DNA from: Lingula anatina
Taxonomy: Eukaryota; Brachiopoda; Lingulata; Lingulida; Lingulidae
Assembly: GCF_001039355.2 (NCBI RefSeq)
Contig: NW_019774380.1
Span: 339,501-403,500 of the forward strand
Direction: 5' to 3'
DNA: 64,000 nt
Positions 37,253 through 49,200 of this stretch are shown here, in pieces. The stretch's first letter is position 1. Each line of letters begins with the position of its first letter. A model generated the notes under the pieces. The model was not told the origin of the DNA. It did no database searches and saw only the letters and a program-made list of their open reading frames with translations. The translations under genes and the position numbers were made by a program.

Positions 37253-40200
37253 TCAGCCTGTTATCAATGTGTGTCTTGGCATCCTGCTGTCAGAAGACAA
37301 ACCTGAAGGTACACAGAGCACCCAGCACAATTCTTTTGCTGCCCAGGTCCCCCAGCTGTTCTGTTCTTCTGTGGTGAAACTGGTGGCCATGCAGATGGCA
37401 GCACTTGGGGTGAGGAGAGTTTTAGTCTAGTAGTTTATAGTGTGGTATTTGGCATGCAGATGGCAGCACTTGGGGTGAGGAGAGTTTTAGTCTAGTAGTT
37501 TATAGTGTGGTATTTGGCATGCAGATGGCATTCAATATAGGTCAGAGTATAGTTTAATATATAAGTCTAATAAGTCTCAAATACCTAGTTGTTTGAATGA
37601 AAATATCCTGTCCAGAGATGAAGTATCTACATAATGGAAGAATGTATTTTATGTGTCAATGCACTCAGGAATTGTATTTCTTCCCCAGGACCAGTACACA
37701 TTAGAGCAGGTGTGTGGGGGCTCTGTGTACACCAGTATGGAGAAGACACAGAATGTGCTCATGAACTTCATTGTTCCACTCTGTATAAGAGTGGGGGCAG
37801 GCAGAAAAGGTAAAAAAAGATGTAATATTAATGGATAAAATAGATGACCCCAATATGTCGTTTCTGGATTGTTAATTCCGGCTGACTATTATCTTTGACA
37901 TTAATATATTTTACATTAATATATATCAGGTACTGTATGGATTGTTCAGCATACTTAACATGGTGACTGTCACATGTAATATACTGGTTAACACTTTCAC
38001 AACTACCACACTGTCACATCTAACACATTTTTCAATTCCTATTTTAACAGTTCTTAAATTATATGTGGTATGATTAAACAATAATTATATCCTATCAATC
38101 AATTGTAATGAATAAAATATTGATTGGCATTATCAATTACACTGTAATTGTAGACTGTCCCAAAGTGCGCCAGGAAGACATCTCCTATGCTTTGACCATC
38201 ATTCTGAATACTCTGGTTCCACCTGTGAAAGTTCCCGTACAGCCCGTGGGAGGTTTTAACAAGCCTCACTACATGTCAGCTAGCGACGTTCACAACTCCA
38301 GTGTGTCCTACAGTGAGGCCAGGTCACCCCAATCTGCCATTAAAGAGAATGTCTTTGATACTGCTTTCCTTGGTGAGTATGATGTGTAAATATTTTAAGA
38401 TAGAAAGAGAGTTTTTTTGTGTGTGTGTGTGTGATCGGGCTGCAAGTCATACTGCATGCCCCATTTTTATTTATCTCTGATTTTACGATTTAAGCTTATC
38501 AGTATGTCTGCTGGGATTCAAAGTAAAGGAATGTGGAAGTAACTACAGGCCCCATTGCATTGATATAATTGATTTCTCTCTCAGGTCTGAAGGTATTGAT
38601 AGTTTGCTTCCCCAAGGAACTGAGCTTAGAGTGGCAGAGAATTGCCAATTGTATCAAGGAGATTGGACACAAAATGATAGGTAAGACATGACATTCATGG
38701 TATGATATCCATGGTACCAAAGTGGATCATGATATTTGTGGTTCCAGGGTAAGTCGTGACATTCATGGTATGATATTCATGGTACCAAAGTGGATCATGA
38801 TATCTGTGGTTCCAGGGTAAGTAATGACATTCATGGTATGATATTCATGGTATCAAAGTGGATCATAGTAGACGTGGCATTCATGGTACCATGATGGATC
38901 AAATAGACACCACTTGAAAAGATGCTTTTGGGTCTTAGAAAACAACTTCGTCCTGTAGGCTACACTTTTAGAAAAAAATTAAAATACATCACTGGTGACA
39001 AAAGAGGCAGCTTGTTATTTCATTGTTTGTGAGGTTTGGAAATGCAGGCTGAATCTAGAGTATTGTTTTCACATTAAAGGGATAATAAGTCTTCGTATGA
39101 GATCTATATTTCACAATAAAAACATTGTGAACAACTCATTGAAATATAATATACTCTGTTTTACCACTAAAACGGCAGTAATAGCTATTATTCTGATATC
39201 TGAGCTTGTCTTTAGACCACGTGACCTCCATTGATGGCTATACTCTGTTATAATCTCTTAAGAGATAATAACAAAAAAAACAAACTTTTTAGAAAAAAAA
39301 ACAGGAACTAACTTTGAATCTAAAAATGGATTCATTAACCATTGGTAAGTATGGGAAAATTGTTGTTTACTCCAGATAAATTAATTTTTTTGGCCAAAAC
39401 GAAGAATTATTATCCCTTTAAACTTTTTAATGGTAATTTCCCTGGAAAGATAACTAAACATTTCATGCTGTTATCTGATATTAGATTTTTGTTACACTTT
39501 TGGTGAGAAAGATACTTTCATTAAGTACCTTCACTGAGGAATGGTACACTGAATCCCTTTGAGATACATGTACATGTTCACATTAAGTATAAGCTTAAGG
39601 AATAAGCTGTTTTTGTTATTTTTAATGCTAAAGGTATTTATTTATTTATTAATTTATTTATTTATTTATTTATTTATTTATTTCCAGGTGGAGCAGCCTT
39701 GTGGAGGTTTATGGACTTTGTTGTGACAATTAGATCTCCCCTATTTGTCCTACTACAGTCCTTCATCAAGTACAAGGTTTGAGGAACTTGCTCTGTATCA
39801 ATTTTTATATCTTTAGATTATGCATTAGATTATGCATTAGATTAAGTGTGAGCTCTTGCTGTGCTGAAAATATAATAACCAAGAGGCCTGGTTTAATCAG
39901 ACTGGTGATTTGGTCCAAGATTCCAGTTTCACTTTCTTTTAAATTTACATATATCAGCTCAACAGATTTCTATGGAAACACCAAGCTCGGTAAAATCATT
40001 TTTGTCTCACAACACCTCAGCTTAAATGATATGATTTTACAAAAGTTATACCTAGTTTTATTTTCTAGGTTAGTGATAAGACTGCACTTTTCCTAAAATA
40101 CAAAGAGATGACATTGATTTTATCTAAAAAAAAAAAGTTATAAATTAAATGCATTTTTCTTGTCCAGCTGACCAAGCTCCCATGTGAAACGGAGATAGAG

Positions 40201-43200
40201 TTTCAGCTACAGCAGCTGGTGGCCAGCAAAGTGAAGAGTTTCAGCCTGGCGCCTCCCAAATCCACAGGCACCATTTTGATAGAGCTTGCTAATGAGCTAC
40301 GCCAGATCAAAGAGGAGCTGATCCACTATGGTAAATATCAACAGTGTTTTCTTTTCTTGCATTGTTTGTTTACAGTAGTTGTTGTAATGTGTTGTCCTAG
40401 ACGAACTGTCACTGTTATGCTGTGTTTATGTGTGATGTAATTGCTATTGTATATACAGTAGTGTATCCCTTAATACTGACAACGTAAATATTAACTATCG
40501 ATCTTGCTATATATATACGTAAATATATATCTCTGCAGATCATCATCATCATCACCATCATTATAGGAGAGGTATGGTGGAGTCACTAAAGCATGCATTT
40601 GAAATATGGCTCTTTTATGTACCATGTTTGCATTTTGCTCTGAATGCAATGCTAGTTAATTTGGAGATGTTGATATATGCTACATATTTTATTAAAATAT
40701 GCTGTATGAGCATTTGATCTGTATATACAATATGCCCTATATGTGTTGTGTAAAGGTATAGTATTGTGATGATCATTGCGCTTCATTATTTGATCTGTTC
40801 ACATGCAGTGCAGTTAGTTTACGACATTAAGTCAGTTCTTTATCATCAAGAGTTTATTTTATTTATTAGAAAAAGCTACAAATTAAAAATACTGTATTGT
40901 TTTGATTCATTTTTCAAAACTATTTTTCACAACTCATTGTTTTCCTCTACTAATCTACATTTCAAATGTAATTTAGTAATTGTTTAATGATTTTATTTAT
41001 TTATTTTTGTTCCTTACAATTTTATATCAGCAATGTTTGACCCAGGTTTTTGTATGTTTGATGTTTTTATATGTTTTAGTTGTTTATGTGCAGTGTTGTT
41101 TATATATATTTTGTATTTGTTCATCTTTGTATTGAAAATTTAAAAAATTTCTTCAAACTTCACTTTGAAGTGAAAACATTTGCATAGTTTGTAGCTGAGA
41201 ATTCAATGCATTAAGGCACATGAGCTCAATATATGCACATCCTTCAAAACTTTAAAAGCTTAGAGGGAGAATTATTTGGAGGAAATACTCCATGAAACAA
41301 ATTTTGATTGAACTTGAAATGCTTATTCCACCATCATATTTTATTTCAAATTTATCTTATTCATTCATTCATACTTTCATTCGTACCTTCAAAATGTGCC
41401 CAAATAAGTCTTAAATCCTTTTTCAAAATGGTAGCCCTGACGAAAATTCAAAGCAACTCCCTCAATTTGAGCCATCTATCTTGATTGACAAAATGAAATT
41501 TACACCCAAAAGATTTAATTTGATTACGTAAATCCCATTTATTTCACACTGAATTTTAACTTAAAGTTTCTGTTAATATTTTATATGATATTTTGAGCTT
41601 TTGTGTAGCCTATGAACCCAAAACATGACATTTTCATTTGTTTATTCTGTTATTAGAAGGCATCATGTATTATATTTATGACAATCTGTTATTTCTGTAT
41701 TGTTTTTGATGGGCACTAACACTACACATTTGGAACTTTCATTTGTAGGATGTAAGGGAATGAGAAACTGGCAATGAAAAAATATCCATGTTTCATTTTA
41801 TTCTTTCACTTGTGAAAGAAAAAAAAACAATATGATACTTATGTTGAAAAGAAAGCATGATACTTATGTTGAAAAGAAAGTTCTTCTGAATTTTAGAAAT
41901 ACCCCCTTCAGTTTTGCCAAGTTATATTTTGAAGTACTGCTTGGTTTCATAGTTGTACAATTTTACTATAACTTTGCTTGCAAGCAGTATTTCAAGTGAA
42001 CAAAAAATTGGATTTTCATCAGTTTAGAACTTTGTTGCTCTTAATCTTTTGCCTTGAACTGGACATTATCAAGACCAACATTTCTCATTCCCTTCTTTCC
42101 CATTATGTGTAAAGTAGTGTTATCATTTATCATGTCTGTTCATTTCTTTGGCTGTATAGAAGATAGTAGGAAGAGTGCAGCTAGCTATTTCAATGATAGA
42201 CGTCGATCCACATTGAAGTTTGCAATAGTGCATGAGAATCAGAGTGGGTTACGCATCGAGGCAGTTGCGCCGTTTCAAGTGCCTGGAGTGAAACGCCTCA
42301 GCAAAAAAGGTATGCAAGCTGGCAGGTAAACGTGATGTGGCTGTTGATGTATTTGTTGGAAATGTTCACACCCGTGTTTTTTTGGACCATATATTGGTCA
42401 AAAATGCATTGCTAGATAACCAGATGATACATGTATATAGGTAGACAGGGGGTTCCCAAATTAACAAGTGAAGCAAACCGCTAACCTGGAGAAATTATGT
42501 CTGATCAGACTTGTAAACTTACCACAGGCAGCTGATCTTGATATAAATTTAATGGAAGTGGTTGGACATGATTCAAAGCCCTGTAGACTTAAAAGTATAT
42601 AGCTTGCATTAAGGTTATTGTTGGAGAATGTTGATTTGTATGTGAACAGCCTCCGTTGTTACCATGAATGTTTTAGTGAAATATCAGAAAATGTTCAGAA
42701 ATCAGATTTGTAGGTTTTCTGGATTCAGTTTGCATGTTTCTTTTTTGCATACTAATGAGTAAACTGAAGTATAAGAGGTTTTTGCTCAGCTAAATGTGTA
42801 ATTATGTGCCTTGTTGTGGAATCATTATATGGACTTGGTCATTGATCATTATCATAAAGAGAAAGAAGTATGTCATCTTTATCAATTTCGTCAAAAATCA
42901 TTATAAATATTTTGAAGATATAACATAGCTGAAGGTTTGTATAAAATGTAAGTAGTTGAAATAACTAGGTTAGTAGAAACTGTAATGGCAAATGCAGAGT
43001 GGCCATATTGGATTTATTGGCCATTTTGGAAAATTTATAAATGTATATTTATGCAAAAAAAAAAAGCATAAGAAAAGCCCTTTATTAGTAGTGTTAAATT
43101 AGAAAGTATGCATATTAAAATAAGAAAAAAATACCTGATCATTTTAGCTTGGCATAGTATCACTGCAGCTTCTAATCAGAGAAAATTGATGTAAAAGCAC

Positions 43201-46200
43201 ATGTATATACTCATGAACACACAAACAAATGAAAGACTACACAGAAATTTCAGAAATGTGGACAATTTATATTCATCCTAACTTTTAAACTAATACTTGT
43301 ATATGTATACAGTAAAAATCTTCATGTGAAAATTTTTTTCCCTTTTTTTCTTTTGTTAACACATTCACATTAACTACAGTAAAGATTTACTGACACAATC
43401 AATAGTAGTATGTCAGTTTATTCGAAGCACTAGTATGTAATTCTTTACCTCACTTCTCTCCTAGGCCCTGCATCACGGAGCAGCTCCACCAAAACTCGCC
43501 ACAGCATCAATGATGACTCTCCTCACTGGGAACGCACCCCCTCCAGCAAGAGAATCAAGGTGGCAGAGGCCAATAGGATTCTGGACAAGTTCAGGAAGGA
43601 TGGCAGCGAAGAGTCAGAGGCCAGTACTGGTAAGCTATTATGTATTTCTTGATTTCCATATGTAATGAATGATTTTAGAAAGTTTAGGTCCAATTTACTA
43701 CTACAATAATAAAAATATTGTTATTCTTACATACAAGGGGATCTTCTCGTAACATGTGCATGAGGCAAGTTTACCTTATTTTTTTCTAATTTACTTCTTC
43801 ATCTATTATGTCATGATCACAGTGGCTACGTATACTATGTTCTTTTAAAAATGAAAAATCTGGTGTTAAGCTCACACATCTCTTCCATGGCTTTTACACA
43901 AATTCAACGTGAATCCTCTCTTCATCCATCTCAAGGATCAGGGTACAAGAGTATAGAAGATATTGTGTGTCCTTTTTTTATTTATTTATTCATTTATTTA
44001 TTTATTTATTTATTTATTATTTTATTTTTTTGGTCATGGCCTCTTCTACCAGCATTCTGTCACCTGTCTTATGTTTTTAAGATTCTGAACACCACCAAGA
44101 AGCAGCATGGCACATTTCTATGACATGCTGCTTCTTGGTGGTGTTCAGAATCTTAAAAACAGATTTGCTGCATATTTTTTTTCAGCTGCCGCCTCCCCCA
44201 CCCGTGTCCTGCAGAGACAACCTAGCGTGTTCCACACCGCATATATCGCCAAGCAGTACAGCGTTTGTGATGAACTGGACGACATTTTATTTGAGACGCT
44301 AGAAGACCTGGAGCCACAGGCTTTAGAAGGTAAGGATTGGCTTTTATTTATTATTTATTAAATTTTTTTTTATATGATTATAAATTATTATCTGAGATTT
44401 CTCTTATCTTTAGAGTTATTTATTAGAGTCTCAGTGGTTCATATATGATGAAGCAAATTTTTTCACCTTTTTTGTACAAGTACAAAGTTTCGATCTTGAA
44501 AAATTCTTGTTGATTGAATGTAGATAGTATTAATCTTTATTCTAATGGATATTAAGAATATTTATGGAGCTGATTACTATAATGAAACTACAAAAAAATA
44601 TAGCTGCATATACATGTAAGGAAATAATCAAATGGATTTTAATTTAGACCAAAATTGATACAGGCCATCATGTGAATGCTATAAAAAAATATACGCACTA
44701 GGTAAAGATCTTATGAGAGATCTTTCATAAATAATTTGTAGTTAAATTAGAACATCAATTATGAATGTATATATTCACGTAATATATATGTTATTTTAAT
44801 ATTAAGTTAAGTGACTCAGAATTCTAAGGATGGTTTATTTAGGATGTCAATGAAATGGCTTTTATGTATTTCCTGGAAGATCTGTCATGACAATTTAATT
44901 AAACTACTTATTTTTTCTGTTTTCACATGTTAAGTGGTTTTACATGCTGGAATGGAAGGTAGATGTGGTTCATCTTCATATACTTATTAGCTCTCTTTTC
45001 TACTGTATATTTGTACCTCAAGTGGTTTTTGATCTTTGAAGTCTGAAGAATACATAGTGAAAGAGCAGTAGGATTTCAGTGTGTTTAGTGTTTTCATACA
45101 TAAAAAAAGATTGATAGCTCAGTCTTTTTTGTGTCCTGCTGTAATCACTTTAGGTCTGATTGATACATAGATTACAATTAATGTTTGCAGTTAACTTAAA
45201 ATTTGTTTAGGTTTTTAAAGTGGTATATTTTAGTACTGATACACTGTCACTACTGGCATTGTTATAGCTGATGGTTAAGGAAATGTCTACTGAAATGTTA
45301 GATTTAATTAATAGACCAAAATAACTTTTCTAAAATTAATATCAGGGAGTATTTTGAAGAGATTGTTTACTGATCTGGCACAGAGAAATAGATAATGGCT
45401 TAATTTTGAATGGACTGAGGAAGAGGGGGGGGGTCGACTATTTCATAGGTGTATATATTAGCCGTGGTGGTTAGAATTCATGACTACCCAATTTCAAGAT
45501 TTTTTTTCTTTTTTGTGAGCAATTTTCAAAGGTTGCTTGTACTATTTTAAATTTGCAGATTGCAGATAAAATTTTCAACACCTTATCATAAAATGCACAT
45601 ATTATTGTAGTATCTACTTTGCTTAAATTCATTTGTAGGAATGTTATTTTATTTTCTAACCTTAGAACTTAAATAACTTGCAGCTTTATACCTAGTAGTA
45701 ATACTTAAGAAGGCTGTTTTTAACATTGTTGTGTAAGTGTGGTCATATAAAGGTACGAGATATACTGATGTTGTAATATGTGTACCTGTTTTTTCACCTC
45801 AGTTGTGAGGAGAAAATTATGGAATTATGTTTTACATTTAATACACAGCTTCTCCCTTCCAGTACTTCACATTATCAATTAAATTATGTGGTAATTGAGA
45901 ATATTTTTAAAATCACAAACTGACTTGTCTGAGTTTTAAAATTTTACTTTGTAAAAGAACAAAGAAAGTAAATTGTGCCTTACAGAAGTCTAAATTTAAG
46001 GGTTGAGCTGTGTATTTTTAAAACATATTGATGTATTGTTGTCTGTATGTAATAACCCCCCCCCCCCCCCCCCGCATATACTTATTTTGCATGTAAAAGA
46101 TATATGTATAAGATATCTCCAATACAAATATGTTTACATGTGGTATCACCAACTTCAGTCTAGTAAACACCACATGTTGTACACAAAGGGCGCATTCCCA

Positions 46201-49200
46201 TAGATTTTAGATCGATCTATCCCCGTGGGGAGTCTCACTAGATTACTGTCAGATAATCCAACTTAAATGTCCGTCTCGCCAACTACAAGCTGTAAGGGGG
46301 TAATTAACTTTCGTGCCCACTCGGCTGACAGCTATTTAGCTTGAACCCCAAGGGAGTTAGGTCGATCTAGTTGGATCGATCTAATCTCTGGGAATGGGAT
46401 CAAAGGCAAAGCACACAATACACATTCGCACACAAAATGTGCAATAACATGCATATTAGTAGAGTTATGCATACACATGGACATTCCATCTCCCTACCCT
46501 GGTCCCAGCAAAAAAAAAAAAAAAAAAAAAAAAAGAAAGAAAGAAAGAAAAAAGAAAAGAAAAAAAGAACATTCAATTGTGTACTACGGCCTTCCCTTTA
46601 GCCTCTATACACCCATATTTTATATTTCATATTTCAAGTACTAACCACACCCATTGCTTTCTTAATGTAATATCTTCCCTTGTGTCCCTCTGACAGCTGT
46701 GGAGAACAGTCTAACTGTTGCCAATGGGAAAAAGCTGGAAAGTTCTCCATATAGTAAACCACCTGGTTGGCACCGGCGATCCGTCCACACTCTTGGCGGA
46801 CCAACCAGGGTCTCTCAGCGCCGTGAACGGATCAGCCAGGAAAGCGTATATACGATAGCCCGGGAAACTGTGGAGGAAGGCGAAGAGAGCGAGGAGGAGG
46901 CTGTTTGTGAGAGGACGGCTTTGCTCCACTCAGAAGGACGCAGTGCTGGCGGTGATGATCGTGAAGATGACGATGATGATGAAGGTGAAAATAAGTCGTT
47001 GATCAACAGCGAAGGTGACCCTCATGATGATGAATACTTTTCAGGTTTGTCACTGCTGCCATGGCAACTGGTTTTGATTGACAGTTTGGCATTTGGCATT
47101 GAAGTCTTGGGAAAGGAATGATGTATTGAGGAGCATTTTCCTTGCCTACTTACATCAAATTGTGATCATTTACTGATGGCCCAACAGGACTGAGTTTAAG
47201 AACAAAAATTGTTTTATACACCATCTGCAGATATTTTGTGGAACCACTGTATTGTTTTGGTTGTGTGTTATGGTAACCAAACTGATGTCTTGTAAAAAGT
47301 GTTGTATTGGTCACTTGTTGATGTCCTTGTTGTGGTGCCATCATGTGAAAAAAAAAACCTTGGATGTACATATTGACAAACTGGTTTGGAAATGGAATTG
47401 GGCTCTGAATTCCATTTCCAAGCCAGTTTAGGTATAATTTGTAGGAATAATATGCATGGCATGCTGTCTCAAACCTGAATCCTGTTCATGTCACATCCAC
47501 CCGCTATTCCCGTCTCACCAATCACAGTGAACATGACACTTACAGCCCCAATACAACAACGTCCAGAACAGACATGTTTGACACTATCACATCTACAACA
47601 GTCACACCTTGCACAATGATGCATACAAACCCAGTGTACACAGTATGGCAACCAATGTAGTCATATTCAAGAAACTAGCACAGTGATGCATACAAACCCA
47701 GTGTGTACACAAAATGGCAAACAGCACTCTGTTTCAATCAATGCAGTCATATTCAAGAAACTTTATTTTCCAGACCACAATCTTTGACAGAGTTGAAAGT
47801 ATCAGCTTTGACTTTTATGAATTATATTAATTGAACAGTAATTTTCAAAGTATTAAATTGCCTACTCATAATATGCATGAAAGTTTCACTTAAACGATAT
47901 TAGTTTATTTATTTTAACATTATGTTTTATCATTGTCATTGCATATTGTTATTGCATCTTGCATTCCATAATTGATTGGTTGTTGTTGTAAATACCCTGC
48001 ATCTTGTGCATTGTACTATTTTTGTTTGTTGCATCATTCTTATTGTCATTGATTTACTTATTGTTTCTGTTGCATTGGTATGTCATGTGCATGCTTATTG
48101 TTTTGTTGCACTATAGATGTCAGCACCACTCAGTCACAAACGCCTTCGCCCTTCTTTAGACAACGTCACAATCGTGTTTATCATCGAGGGAAGTTAGTTA
48201 GACATAAAGCTTCATATGATGAGGATGTTGCCCAAACATTAACACGTAGGAAAAAACTGACGAGGCAGTCAGCGACTGTCCAGGAAAGTTTATCAGATAA
48301 TGAGGAGGAGCAAGGTCAACAGAATATAGGTCAAGGTCAAAATGAGGTCACAGAATGTGAAGGTCACACTGAGGAGGAGAAAAGCAGTGATGAAGGTGTG
48401 TTCTTTAGTTTTTGGTTTAGACCAAATAAATAAAAATAAATGGACCTGATATAAATATGATGAATACTGAATTTTCAATTTGTTGCATGTGAAATTTGTG
48501 GAAAAAGTGAAAGAGAGATTTTAAAAAGTTTTATGAAATTTTAAGAACAATTAGTGATGTTGATGATAAAAATAATTAAATTTGGGAAGTGCCCTTTATT
48601 TCTTTTTAACTAGAGCACAACCAGAGCAAAACTTGTTAAAGCAAAACCAGCAGATTGAGGTGGAAGCTGCTTACTCACTGGGGTATCACATATAGCATAT
48701 TAATGTAAATAAAGCTGACTAAAATGGCACCTGCACTCTTTGATGGTCTCAAAAATGTGTCTTTTTCAAAAACTCCACTATGCATATGTACTTATATACA
48801 CATTTAAAAGTGTAATAAAAACCAATATATTTCAAAATTAATCTAACATACTTTATATCTAACTTTAACAAAATTAAGAGTTCAGACAAGGAATGTTTTT
48901 GGTCAGAATTAGGCCTAGTTTATTATTAGACACTTGAATACTAACAGGCAAGGGAATATGACTAATTTGGTTACAACACAAGTTGCAACTATTTTTTGAT
49001 AAAAACAGTTCTTTTCAAACAAATTTTTTAACTTAAAAGTCAGTTTGACCAATGTTAATCATTTTTTTAAGAAAATTGTGAAAATAACAAATATTTGCAT
49101 ACATTTATTTCACCTGGCATAAATGCACTTCAGACAAGAACTGTTTTAGACCAAAAGTGAGTTGTTTGCACTTCATTGGAGGACCAGATTGTCTTGTCTG

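Noticed and set aside
46699-47121. Exon 52 read through to 47121 as a single-exon end
   Set aside because: The frame continues past TCAG|gtttgt by chance; exon 53 in matching phase and the conserved phase 1 layout support splicing at 47044, although retention giving an earlier stop remains possible.
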